A DNA stretch of 11,919 nt. Origin: an uncultured Blautia sp. Its GTDB lineage: Bacteria > Bacillota > Clostridia > Lachnospirales > Lachnospiraceae. Under the pieces are notes generated by a model. The model was not told where the DNA came from. It worked only from the letters and a program-made list of their open reading frames with translations, and made no database searches. Each line of letters begins with the position of its first letter. Position 1 is the stretch's first letter. This document shows positions 1 to 7,492 of the stretch, one piece after another. The translations under genes were made by a program, and so were the position numbers. Location of the stretch: assembly GCA_934371915.1 (NCBI GenBank), contig CAKROE010000071.1, positions 1 to 11,919 on the forward strand, given 5' to 3'.

Positions 1-1
1 G

Positions 2-637
2 AAGCAGGGGGCAGCCCGCAAGAAAGTTATGCAGTATCGTCATTGCCTGCCGGTAAATGAGATTTTCGGATGGGACAGCGTGCATATGTCGAAGGGGAAA
101 TACCTTTTGATGCATTCGATCATTTATCGTACCAAACTTCTGCATGAATGTGGAATGGAGCTTCCGAAGCATACATTCTATGTGGATAACATCTTTGCGT
201 TTGAGCCGCTTCCGTTTGTGAAGAAAATGTATTATCTGGATGTGAATTTTTATCGTTACTTTATCGGAAGAGATGACCAGTCTGTAAACGAAAAGGTCAT
301 GATAAAGAGAATCGACCAGCAGATCAGGGTAAATAAACTGATGGCAGATATTTTCCATAACTGTCAGTTTGACAACAAACATGTAAAGAAATATATGCTG
401 AGTTATTTGGATATCATTACGACAGTTTCTTCTATTATGCTGGTTCGTGCCGGTACACAGGAAGCCCTCGATAAGAAAAAAGAACTGCTGGATTATATTC
501 GTGAGCAGGATCTGTGGCTGTATCACAAACTGCGTTACAGTATTCTCGGTCGTGCGGCAAATCTGCCGGGAAGAGGCGGACGTAAGATGTTTGTGGCTGC
601 GTATAAAATATGTCAGAAATTCTACGGATTTAACTAA
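2..637 (+). CDS. Glycosyltransferase family 2 protein, C-terminal part (5' end outside window)
   Basis: The reading frame is open from base 2, upstream of the first ATG at 29, so the gene enters from outside the window and its N-terminal nucleotide-sugar-binding Rossmann half is not visible. What remains is about 211 residues. It includes a segment around visible residues 60-100 with a Val-Asp-Asn-(Ile/Phe) pattern after a His-Thr-Phe-Tyr stretch, followed by a Tyr-Arg-Tyr-(Phe)-Ile-Gly-Arg ... Gln-Ser-Val-Asn-Glu motif. That motif is typical of the C-terminal region of family 2 glycosyltransferases (EpsJ/WcaA-like) in Clostridia. These enzymes transfer a sugar from a nucleotide-sugar donor to a cell-surface glycan at the cytoplasmic membrane face. 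The tail is basic and helical and ends in an aromatic stretch. Acceptor and sugar cannot be told. The gene ends just before a strong terminator. The family call is fairly secure; the precise function is unknown. Confidence 0.8.
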   Translation, partial: KQGAARKKVMQYRHCLPVNEIFGWDSVHMSKGKYLLMHSIIYRTKLLHECGMELPKHTFYVDNIFAFEPLPFVKKMYYLDVNFYRYFIGRDDQSVNEKVMIKRIDQQIRVNKLMADIFHNCQFDNKHVKKYMLSYLDIITTVSSIMLVRAGTQEALDKKKELLDYIREQDLWLYHKLRYSILGRAANLPGRGGRKMFVAAYKICQKFYGFN

Positions 638-641
638 AATC

Positions 642-682
642 AAAAAACTTCTGCTGGATGACCGGCAGAAGTTTTTTATATA
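642..682. terminator. Bidirectional intrinsic terminator between converging genes
   Basis: Bases 642-654 (A6 then CTTCTGC) are perfectly complementary to 665-677 (GCAGAAG then T6). Inner pairs 655-657 with 662-664 (one G-U) close a tetraloop ATGA at 658-661. The A-run and T-run flank the stem on both sides, so it can stop the glycosyltransferase transcript on the plus strand and the lipid-kinase transcript on the minus strand. Confidence 0.92.
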
Positions 683-710
683 ATAGGAAATTACTTCGCG
701 TTACAGGTAA

Positions 711-1634
711 TTATGAGATCATGCGCACCTGGGAAGCTCCGATGGATACGGAAAATTCTTTCAGGATTCCGGCGGATTCTCCGTCTTTGTGCACCGGCAG
801 TGCGAGATCACTGTGGATATCTATTTTTTTGCAGCGGAAAATGTGGATACCATGAAAAATCGTATGTTTTCCGAAAAATGCTGTCGGAAGACAACACAGG
901 ACTTTGGGCTTGCTTAAGCCGTCGACTACGATGACATCGAGATATCCGTCAGATGGACTGGCATGCGGGCAAAATTTAAATCCTCCGCCTTCGTATTTCT
1001 GATTCATGACTGCAGTAAAATATACTTTGGAAAACTGCTGCACGTTGTCATCGTCCATGACAAGTGTCATAGGAGATGGCTTCAGAAAAAGAAGCTGTTT
1101 TAATGCAACAAAAAGATAGACCAGCTTTCCGAGTCCGATACGGTTAAGAATTTTTTTCATCGGTGTGACACTGACTTCATGGCATACACCGGCATCGAAG
1201 CCGATTCCGCAGCTTATCGCAAAGTGGCTGCTTCCCGTACCGCAGGTGAGTACCGGGACATCCATAGGGTGCGGCCGGCAGCCGGAGAGAATCAGATCAA
1301 GGGCCTCGCCGGGTTCTGTCGGAAGTTTCATTCCGCGGCAGAAATCGTTTCCGGATCCGGTGGGAATATAACCGAAAGTAATGTATGACAGATCGCGTAC
1401 GCCGCTTAATACTTCCTGAATCGTGCCGTCTCCTCCGACCGCAATGAGGGTTAACGGGTTTTCCGGGGCAGCATCGGAAGTAATGGACTCAGACAGAAGA
1501 ACGGCATGTCCTCTGTATTCTGTAAAAAATGTTTTATATTCGATATTTCGCTCATTTAAGATGCCTTCGAGTCCTTTCCAGATCAGGGCACCTTTTCCGG
1601 AGCGGGAATTAGGATTTACGATAAAATAGTACAT
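711..1634 (-). CDS. Diacylglycerol kinase family lipid kinase (YegS/DgkB type)
   Basis: This 307-residue protein belongs to the DAGK catalytic-domain/LCB5 family, soluble kinases that phosphorylate diacylglycerol or related lipids at the membrane surface with ATP. In Gram-positive bacteria the family member DgkB recycles the diacylglycerol produced by lipoteichoic acid synthesis. Visible signatures are an N-terminal Asn-Pro-Asn-Ser-Arg-Ser-Gly-Lys (residues 7-14), the nucleotide-binding GGDGT (67-71), PTGSGNDF (91-98), SCGIGFDA (141-148), a GGGFKFCPHA...SDG stretch (216-230) and a C-terminal HKDGE (282-286). All of these are expected for an active enzyme. An in-frame ATG exists 10 codons upstream at 1664, but the ATG at 1634 is preferred: AGGGAGG lies 6 bases before it and the protein then starts directly at the conserved first beta strand (MYYFIVNPNS). 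The gene is monocistronic and ends at the shared terminator. The true lipid substrate is not determinable. Confidence 0.9.
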   Translation of the reverse strand: MYYFIVNPNSRSGKGALIWKGLEGILNERNIEYKTFFTEYRGHAVLLSESITSDAAPENPLTLIAVGGDGTIQEVLSGVRDLSYITFGYIPTGSGNDFCRGMKLPTEPGEALDLILSGCRPHPMDVPVLTCGTGSSHFAISCGIGFDAGVCHEVSVTPMKKILNRIGLGKLVYLFVALKQLLFLKPSPMTLVMDDDNVQQFSKVYFTAVMNQKYEGGGFKFCPHASPSDGYLDVIVVDGLSKPKVLCCLPTAFFGKHTIFHGIHIFRCKKIDIHSDLALPVHKDGESAGILKEFSVSIGASQVRMIS

Positions 1635-1659
1635 AATTTCCTCCCTTACGTTCCTGTTT

Positions 1660-1688
1660 ATCATAGCATGACCGACAAAAATTTACAA
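1660..1688 (-). promoter_or_regulatory. Promoter for the lipid kinase gene
   Basis: On the minus strand TTGTAA (1688-1683) lies 17 bases before TATGAT (1665-1660). A TGC immediately precedes the -10 box, making an extended -10. Transcription would start near 1653, giving a leader of about 20 bases that includes the ribosome binding site. Both boxes are close to the sigma-A consensus; no other candidate fits better. Confidence 0.65.
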
Positions 1689-1713
1689 ATATTTCAGGCA
1701 TTTATTATCATTG

Positions 1714-1742
1714 AAAGGAAGAGTAGTTATCTTCCTTTTTTT
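1714..1742 (+). terminator. Orphan terminator-like hairpin upstream of topB
   Basis: AAAGGAAGA (1714-1722) pairs perfectly with TCTTCCTTT (1730-1738) across a 7-base loop, and T-residues run on to 1742. The shape is that of an intrinsic terminator reading rightward, yet no plus-strand gene lies upstream of it. It sits in the divergent lipid kinase-topB region, and its right arm overlaps the place where a topB -35 box would lie. It may block stray antisense transcripts coming from within the kinase gene, or it may be a remnant. The structure is clear; the role is inferred. Confidence 0.55.
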
Positions 1743-1751
1743 GGTGGGATA

Positions 1752-1760
1752 TGGTATACT
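1752..1760 (+). promoter_or_regulatory. Extended -10 promoter for topB
   Basis: TGG followed by TATACT (1755-1760) forms an extended -10 element. The -35 region 17 bases upstream is a poor match (TTCCTT, 1732-1737, inside the hairpin's right arm), consistent with dependence on the extended -10. The start of transcription would be near 1767, leaving a leader of about 43 bases before the topB start. Confidence 0.6.
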
Positions 1761-1809
1761 CACATCAAAGAAAATTCAGAAAATATCAACTTGAGAAAGA
1801 GGAACATCT

Positions 1810-3999
1810 ATGAAGTCATTGGTAATTGCAGAGAAACCGTCTGTAGCACGGGATATTGCGAGAGTTCTCCACTGTAACCAGAAGGGAAACGGAATCCTGG
1901 AAGGGAAAGAATACGTGGTGACATGGGCACTTGGACATCTTGTGACGCTTGCAGATCCTGAAGAATATGATAAGAAATATGTGAAATGGGATATGGAAAC
2001 TCTGCCGATGATGCCGGAGAAGATGAAACTCGTGGTCATCCGCCAGACATCCAAACAATATCAGGCAGTTAAGACCCAGCTGTTTCGAAAGGATATCGGA
2101 GATGTCATCATTGCAACGGATGCCGGCAGAGAGGGTGAGCTTGTTGCGCGCTGGATTCTGGATAAATCCGGATGCAGGAAGCCAATAAGACGTCTGTGGA
2201 TTTCATCTGTGACAGATAAGGCAATCCGCGATGGATTCCACAATCTGAAAGACGGCAGGGAATACGATAATCTTTATCGTGCAGCAGTAGCCAGAGCAGA
2301 AGCGGACTGGCTGGTCGGCATCAATGGCACGAGAGCCCTGACCTGTAAGCATAATGCACAGCTTTCGTGTGGAAGGGTGCAGACACCGACACTTGCGATC
2401 ATTGCAGGAAGAGAAGAAGAAATTCGTAAATTCCAGCCGGAAGAATATTATGGCGTTGCCCTGCAGGCCGGAGGCATACAGTGGACGTGGAAGGATACCA
2501 GAAGCGGCAGTTACCGTACATTCCAGAAAGACCGTGCAGAAGATATCAGCAAAAATATTTCAGACGGTGTACTGGAAATCACCTCTGTAGACAAGAAACC
2601 GAAGAAAACATATGCACCGGGATTGTATGATCTGACTACATTACAGAGAGAAGCAAATCAGAAATACGGATTTTCCGCAAAAGAAACGCTGAACATCATG
2701 CAGCGGCTTTATGAGAATCACAAAGTCCTTACGTATCCGAGAACGGATTCACGTTATATCGGAAAGGATGTTGTACCGACGATCAAAGAACGTCTGAAAG
2801 CATGTGGAACAGGTCCGTACAGAAAGCTTGCCGGGACACTGATCAGCAAACCGATTCAGACAAACGGAAGCTTTGTGGATGATAAAAAGGTCAGTGACCA
2901 TCATGCAATCATTCCGACGGAACAGTTTGTACAGCTTGATCATATGACAAATGAAGAACGCAAAATATATGATATGGTCGTGCGTCGGTTCTTAAGTGTG
3001 CTTTATCCTGCATTTGAATATGAGCAGACTTCTCTTGAGGCAAAGGCAGCAGGACAGACTTTTGCAGCAAACGGAAAAACAGTTGTAAGTGCCGGATGGA
3101 AAGCCGTCTATGAAGAGGGAATGCAGGAAGAAGATACAGAGGACAATGCACTGAAAGACCAGAAACTTCCGATGTTCCGCAAAGGAGAAAGGATCCATAT
3201 AGACAGTGTAAGACTCACGAACGGCAAGACAAAACCACCGGCACATTTTACCGAGGCAACGCTTCTTGCTGCGATGGAAAATCCGGTAAAATATATGTCG
3301 ACGAAAGACTCACAGGCGGCAAAGACGCTGGGAGAGACCGGTGGACTTGGCACCGTTGCCACAAGAGCCGATATCATCGAGAAACTTTTCCATACATTCC
3401 TTATGGAAAAACGTGGAAATGAGATTTATCTGACATCGAAGGCAAAACAGCTTCTGGAACTGGTACCGGAAGATCTAAAGAAACCAGAGCTGACAGCAGA
3501 CTGGGAAAAGAAGCTTTCCGATATCTCAAAGGGAAAACTCAAACAAAAAGTATTTCTTGACGGAATCCGGGAATATACGGAGGAAATCGTAGGTGAGATC
3601 AAGACAGGAACAGGTACATTCCGTCACGACAACCTGACAAATAAAATCTGTCCGAACTGCGGAAAACGTCTTCTTGCAGTAAATGGCAAAAACAGTAAGA
3701 TGCTGGTGTGCCAGGACAGAGAATGTGGTTACAGAGAGACGATTTCCCGTACGACCAATGCACGCTGCCCGAAGTGCCACAAACGTATGGAGATGCTGGT
3801 CAAAGGAAAAGAAGAAACTTTCGTATGTGCATGTGGATATAAAGAAAAGCTTTCTTCCTTCCAGGCAAGACGTGCAAAGGAAGGCGCGGGCGTAAATAAA
3901 AGAGACGTACAGAAATATCTGAAAAAGCAGCAAAAAGAGGCAGCAGAGCCGGTAAATAATGCATTTGCGCAGGCACTGGCAGGCATTAAACTGGATTGA
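1810..3999 (+). CDS. topB: DNA topoisomerase III (type IA)
   Basis: At 729 residues this is close to the size of Bacillus TopB. Type IA topoisomerases cut one DNA strand through a tyrosine-phosphate link, pass the other strand and reseal; TopB favours decatenation of replication or recombination intermediates. The N-terminal TOPRIM domain shows IAEKPS (Glu8) and ATDAGREGE with the metal-binding acidic residues (Asp104, Glu108, Glu110). LSCGRVQTPTL lies near 185-195, and the catalytic Tyr309 sits in the motif TYPRTDSRY. EATLLAAMENP and GLGTVATRADIIEKL are the conserved later motifs. The C-terminus carries two zinc-ribbon-like modules: Cys614/617/634/639 and Cys653/656/673/675. AGAGGA lies 6 bases before the ATG. 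No terminator follows, so it probably leads the topB-ade-ATPase unit. Nothing suggests damage. Confidence 0.97.
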   Translation: MKSLVIAEKPSVARDIARVLHCNQKGNGILEGKEYVVTWALGHLVTLADPEEYDKKYVKWDMETLPMMPEKMKLVVIRQTSKQYQAVKTQLFRKDIGDVIIATDAGREGELVARWILDKSGCRKPIRRLWISSVTDKAIRDGFHNLKDGREYDNLYRAAVARAEADWLVGINGTRALTCKHNAQLSCGRVQTPTLAIIAGREEEIRKFQPEEYYGVALQAGGIQWTWKDTRSGSYRTFQKDRAEDISKNISDGVLEITSVDKKPKKTYAPGLYDLTTLQREANQKYGFSAKETLNIMQRLYENHKVLTYPRTDSRYIGKDVVPTIKERLKACGTGPYRKLAGTLISKPIQTNGSFVDDKKVSDHHAIIPTEQFVQLDHMTNEERKIYDMVVRRFLSVLYPAFEYEQTSLEAKAAGQTFAANGKTVVSAGWKAVYEEGMQEEDTEDNALKDQKLPMFRKGERIHIDSVRLTNGKTKPPAHFTEATLLAAMENPVKYMSTKDSQAAKTLGETGGLGTVATRADIIEKLFHTFLMEKRGNEIYLTSKAKQLLELVPEDLKKPELTADWEKKLSDISKGKLKQKVFLDGIREYTEEIVGEIKTGTGTFRHDNLTNKICPNCGKRLLAVNGKNSKMLVCQDRECGYRETISRTTNARCPKCHKRMEMLVKGKEETFVCACGYKEKLSSFQARRAKEGAGVNKRDVQKYLKKQQKEAAEPVNNAFAQALAGIKLD

Positions 4000-4071
4000 G
4001 GAATCCGGTGCATAAAAATATCAGGCAGAATTTAAAAATAAGGTAAAACAGAATAAAAGGAGAGTGGGCTT

Positions 4072-5775
4072 ATGAAATTACAGAAGTATCAAAAATGTTC
4101 AGAAGTTACCCGTGGACTGGAAAAAGCAGAACTTGTACTGAAAAATGCCCGTATTGTGAATGTTTTTACCAGAGAAATCCTGAATGGGGACATTGCGATA
4201 GAAAATGGGCTGATTTCAGGAATCGGAAGCTACGAAGGAAAAAAGGAAATTAATCTGGAGGGCAGATATGTCTGCCCGGGACTGATCGACAGTCATCTGC
4301 ATCTGGAATCGACCCTTGTGACACCGGCAGAGCTGGTAACAGTGGCTGCCCGCCATGGGACAACGACGTTTATTGTGGATCCGCACGAATCTGCAAATGT
4401 GTCCGGTTTAAAGGGCATTGATTATATCCTGAACCAGACAGAAGATGTAGAGGCAAATGTATTCGTGATGATGCCGTCGTGTGTACCGGCAACTGCAATT
4501 GACGACAATGGATGTACCATTACTGCACAGGATATGGTACCGTATCTTAACAACAGAAGGATACTTGGACTGGGCGAAGTAATGGATTATATATCGGTGG
4601 TAACTGCTGATGAAGCCATGCACAGCAAACTGGACCTGTTCAGAGAAAGAGTGAGAGACGGACATGCACCGTTTCTGGCAGAATCAGATCTGCAGGCTTA
4701 TGTGATGGCTGGAATCACGACAGATCATGAGTGTTCGGATTTTGACTATGCAATGCGGGAGCGGCGCTGCGGAATGACGGTACATATCCGTGAGGGCAGT
4801 GCGGCAAGAAACCTCAAAGCAATCGTATCCGGAATTGTCAGGAATCAGATGAATGGAGAAGGCTTCTGCTTCTGTACCGATGACAAACATATCGAAGATA
4901 TTGAAAAAGAAGGACATATCGATCATAATGTACGTAAGGCAATAAAGCTTGGCATGAACCCGATCGATGCGATTTGTATGGCAACGATCAATTCTGCGAA
5001 ATGCTATGGACTCAGAAGACTTGGTGCAGTTGCAACCGGATATCAGGCGGATTTTCTGGTTCTGGATGATCTTGAAAATATGACGATTCATGATGTCTAT
5101 TATAATGGACAGAGAATCGATCAGGACAGTGAGATTAGGGTCAGAGAATGTCCGGCCGAATTAAAAAATACAGTTCATGTCGGAAACTTTACAGTAGATG
5201 ATTTGACACTGGAATCACCGGACGGAAGTTTCCATGTAATCGGAATGCAGGAAGGTGAGATTACAACTGTCCGTAAAAGAGTACAGCTATTTGCCGGACC
5301 GGGTGTGTTCCATGCAGATGCGGATTATCAGAAAATTGCGGTGATCGAGCGCCACAAAGCAACCGGCAAAACGGGAGTGGGTATTGTAAGTGGATTTGGA
5401 ATCCGGGGCGGAGCAATTGCGTCCAGCGTTTCACATGATTCTCACAACATCATCGTGATCGGTGACAATGATCAGGATATGGCACTTGCGGTGCAGGAAC
5501 TGATCCGTACGCAGGGAGGCTATACGCTTATTGCAGACCATCAGGTTTTTGATACACTGGAATTACCGGTGATGGGACTGATGAGTGATGCCGGTTTCCG
5601 CTATAGTCACATCAAACTGAAAAGAATGATTGAAAAAGCTCATGAAATGGGGGTACCGGATGGAATCGCACCATTTATCACACTGTCATTTATGGCGCTT
5701 CCGGTCATTCCGGAGATTCGTATTACACCGCGCGGCATCTACGATGTATGTACAGGTGAATTTTATAAATACTAA
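4072..5775 (+). CDS. ade: Adenine deaminase
   Basis: This 567-residue enzyme of the amidohydrolase superfamily converts adenine to hypoxanthine and ammonia in purine salvage. It shows the superfamily metal motif PGLIDSHLHLEST with His75 and His77, then VDPHES (103-108), the bridging Glu in GLGEVMDY (Glu169), the GHAP motif with His198, TDHEC (217-221, His219) and FCTDDKH (267-273). All are conserved positions of bacterial Ade proteins. The C-terminal region with GGAIASSVSHDSHN and the tail near IPEIRITPRG is also typical of the family. Length is within the usual range and the start is supported by AAAGGAGAG placed 7 bases upstream. The gap to topB is 72 bases with no terminator or clear promoter, and the next gene follows after 20 bases, so co-transcription with the downstream ATPase is likely. 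The hypoxanthine formed would feed purine nucleotide salvage. Confidence 0.97.
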   Translation: MKLQKYQKCSEVTRGLEKAELVLKNARIVNVFTREILNGDIAIENGLISGIGSYEGKKEINLEGRYVCPGLIDSHLHLESTLVTPAELVTVAARHGTTTFIVDPHESANVSGLKGIDYILNQTEDVEANVFVMMPSCVPATAIDDNGCTITAQDMVPYLNNRRILGLGEVMDYISVVTADEAMHSKLDLFRERVRDGHAPFLAESDLQAYVMAGITTDHECSDFDYAMRERRCGMTVHIREGSAARNLKAIVSGIVRNQMNGEGFCFCTDDKHIEDIEKEGHIDHNVRKAIKLGMNPIDAICMATINSAKCYGLRRLGAVATGYQADFLVLDDLENMTIHDVYYNGQRIDQDSEIRVRECPAELKNTVHVGNFTVDDLTLESPDGSFHVIGMQEGEITTVRKRVQLFAGPGVFHADADYQKIAVIERHKATGKTGVGIVSGFGIRGGAIASSVSHDSHNIIVIGDNDQDMALAVQELIRTQGGYTLIADHQVFDTLELPVMGLMSDAGFRYSHIKLKRMIEKAHEMGVPDGIAPFITLSFMALPVIPEIRITPRGIYDVCTGEFYKY

Positions 5776-5795
5776 AAGAGGAGTAACAGTTTATT

Positions 5796-7280
5796 ATGCC
5801 AGTATTTGATTTCAGCAATACAAAAACAGAGAAGAAAGATCCGGAATGTACTTATACGACGTTCCAGTCCAATGAAAAAGTACCGTCAGCAGAAAAGCCG
5901 ATTCTGGTGATTGAGAACAGAAACCGTCAGTGGAAACATCATTCCTGTGGTGTATTTTCCAACCCAAACCAGAAATCATCCTTCGAGTTTAAAGAGGATG
6001 ATGGCGTGTTTCCGGCAGATATCTTAAAGATTGATGCACGTTTTGTAAGCCTTGTAAAATGGCTTGGCGAAAACCATATCAGTGTACGATTATCGGGACA
6101 GAATAATGAAGAAGGTTATGCGGTTTATAAGATTCGCGAGACAGCATTTGGAGGCGGTACGAAGCTTTCTGCGGAGGATGGATTCCTGCAGTTTATGATC
6201 GAACGGCTTCTTGCAAGCAATGCACCGGCGGAACTTCCGGAAAGCGATGAGGAAGATGAAGATGGTGACGATATGAAGCTCACCAGTATCCAGAGCATTA
6301 CGGACTTTATGACCTGTGCCGGAAGAACCATGCCGGACAACATCCGCCTCTGGGCAAGGAGAAACCTTGCAGTGGCACGTTCTCATGAAGTTTCTCAGGA
6401 AGAGCGGAGACATGCACAGAGAGCTCTGTCCATTATGATGAACATTCAGTGGAAAAACAATTATTTCGAATCCATTGATCCGGTAGAGGCACGTCGCATT
6501 CTCGACGAAGAACTCTATGGAATGGAAAAAGTAAAACAGAGAATCATTGAGACGATCATCCAGATCAACCGTACACATACCCTTCCGGCATATGGTCTGC
6601 TCCTAGTAGGCCCGGCAGGTACCGGTAAGTCCCAGATCGCCTATGCTGTGGCACGTATTCTGAAACTTCCATGGACAACACTTGACATGAGTTCTATCAA
6701 CGATCCGGAGCAGCTGACAGGAAGTTCCCGTGTTTATGCAAATGCAAAGCCGGGTATCATCATGGAAGCTTTTTCTATGGCGGGAGAATCAAATCTGGTA
6801 TTTATCATCAACGAGCTTGACAAGGCAACGAATGGCAAAGGAAACGGCAACCCGGCCGATGTCCTTCTGACGCTTCTTGACAATCTCGGATTTACGGACA
6901 ACTATATGGAATGTATGGTTCCGACTGTCGGTGTATATCCGATTGCCACAGCCAATGATAAGGCACAGATCAGTGCACCGTTAATGTCCCGTTTTGCGGT
7001 CATTGAACTTCCGGATTACACAGCAGAAGAAAAGAAAGTGATCTTTTCGAAATTTGCTCTTCCGAAAGTCCTGAAACGAATGAGCCTGAAAGCAGAAGAG
7101 TGTGTGGTGGCACCGGACGGTCTGGATGCGGTGATTGAGCAGTTTGCTGATACGACAGGTATCCGTGATCTTGAACAGGCGGCTGAGCACATTGCAGCAA
7201 ATGCACTGTATCAGATCGAAGTCAATCATGTATCTTCTGTAACATTCGATGCAGAGATGGTAAAGAAACTGTTTGAATAA
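5796..7280 (+). CDS. Lon-like AAA+ ATPase lacking the protease domain
   Basis: The protein has 494 residues. Residues 1-150 are not recognised; an acidic stretch (151-159, nearly all Asp/Glu) links them to a Lon-type core. Residues about 200-255 resemble the Lon linker that precedes the ATPase (LDEELYGMEKVKQRIIE). The P-loop is GPAGTGKS (272-279, Lys278), Walker B is VFIINELDKA with Asn339-Glu340, sensor 1 is IATAND (Asn387), the presumed arginine finger is Arg399 in MSRF, and sensor 2 is Arg457 in GIRDLE. The chain stops right after the Lon-type alpha domain, so there is no Ser-Lys protease. It could be a remodelling or unfolding ATPase, possibly acting with a separate partner. Walker B has Asn where Lon has Asp (DEIDK in Lon), which may slow ATP turnover. 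AGAGGAG lies 12 bases before the ATG, a long spacing. It is encoded 20 bases after ade, and a strong terminator follows. The substrate is unknown. Confidence 0.82.
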   Translation: MPVFDFSNTKTEKKDPECTYTTFQSNEKVPSAEKPILVIENRNRQWKHHSCGVFSNPNQKSSFEFKEDDGVFPADILKIDARFVSLVKWLGENHISVRLSGQNNEEGYAVYKIRETAFGGGTKLSAEDGFLQFMIERLLASNAPAELPESDEEDEDGDDMKLTSIQSITDFMTCAGRTMPDNIRLWARRNLAVARSHEVSQEERRHAQRALSIMMNIQWKNNYFESIDPVEARRILDEELYGMEKVKQRIIETIIQINRTHTLPAYGLLLVGPAGTGKSQIAYAVARILKLPWTTLDMSSINDPEQLTGSSRVYANAKPGIIMEAFSMAGESNLVFIINELDKATNGKGNGNPADVLLTLLDNLGFTDNYMECMVPTVGVYPIATANDKAQISAPLMSRFAVIELPDYTAEEKKVIFSKFALPKVLKRMSLKAEECVVAPDGLDAVIEQFADTTGIRDLEQAAEHIAANALYQIEVNHVSSVTFDAEMVKKLFE

Positions 7281-7289
7281 GAGCAAACG

Positions 7290-7343
7290 CCCGGAATGCA
7301 GGATTGTTTTACAAAATAGACTTGCATTCCGGGAATTCTTTTG
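7290..7343 (+). terminator. Intrinsic terminator after the ATPase gene
   Basis: CCCGGAATGCA (7290-7300) pairs perfectly with TGCATTCCGGG (7323-7333), an 11-bp stem around a 22-base AT-rich loop, followed by AATTCTTTTGTT. It closes the topB-ade-ATPase unit. Its right arm is also used by the next promoter. Confidence 0.85.
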
Positions 7344-7350
7344 TTATACT
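7322..7350 (+). promoter_or_regulatory. Strong sigma-A promoter of the queuosine salvage unit
   Basis: TTGCAT (7322-7327) is followed after exactly 17 bases by TATACT (7345-7350), with TGT directly before it giving an extended -10. Transcription would start near 7357, about 20 bases before the riboswitch aptamer. The -35 box lies within the right arm of the preceding terminator hairpin. Confidence 0.8.
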
Positions 7351-7376
7351 ACAGAAAGTTTCATAGAAATTAAATA

Positions 7377-7411
7377 ACTGGTTCGAAACCCTCCCAGTAT
7401 AAAAAACTAGG
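7377..7411 (+). ncRNA. preQ1-I (class I) riboswitch aptamer
   Basis: P1 is ACTGG (7377-7381) pairing with CCAGT (7394-7398). The loop TTCGAAACCCTC (7382-7393) is followed by the A-rich strand ATAAAAAACTAGG (7399-7411), whose AGG (7409-7411) can pair with CCT in the loop (7390-7392) as the H-type pseudoknot. The order GG-TTC...ACCC-P1'-A-run-CTAGG is the hallmark of the small preQ1-I class, which binds 7-aminomethyl-7-deazaguanine (and guanine-like analogues) and switches genes for queuosine synthesis or uptake. It sits on the leader of a nucleoside hydrolase and an ECF S component, a context that fits queuosine salvage. The match was made by eye against the known consensus (Rfam RF00522). Confidence 0.87.
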
Positions 7412-7417
7412 TCATTC

Positions 7418-7446
7418 AGGTATCTTCCGATCGTTGATACCTTTTC
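7418..7446 (+). promoter_or_regulatory. Riboswitch expression platform (probable ligand-controlled terminator)
   Basis: AGGTATC (7418-7424) pairs with GATACCT (7436-7442) around an 11-base loop and is followed by TTTTC, a modest intrinsic terminator 7 bases after the aptamer. The AGGT at the aptamer's 3' end (7409-7412) repeats the AGGT that begins the hairpin (7418-7421). Either copy can pair with ACCT (7439-7442), so an unliganded aptamer could compete with the terminator. A further possible interaction is CCTCC in the aptamer (7390-7394) with GGAGG (7450-7454). The hairpin is seen; the switching mechanism is inferred. Confidence 0.6.
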
Positions 7447-7492
7447 TGTGGAGGATTTTTACATAGAAAAGGGAAAGGTTGGAAGTTTTTTT

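Noticed and set aside
1668..1877. A 69-codon plus-strand frame across the kinase-topB intergenic region
   Set aside because: It runs through the hairpin, the topB promoter and the topB start in another frame, with no ribosome site or recognisable protein.
3526..4013. Minus-strand frames opposite the topB C-terminus, rich in Cys, Phe and Ser
   Set aside because: The composition is what antisense translation of the zinc-ribbon region gives; no start signals are present.
4000..4071. Gap between topB and ade considered for a purine riboswitch or promoter
   Set aside because: It is A-rich, with no conserved purine-aptamer helices and no convincing -35/-10 pair; only the ade ribosome binding site is clear.
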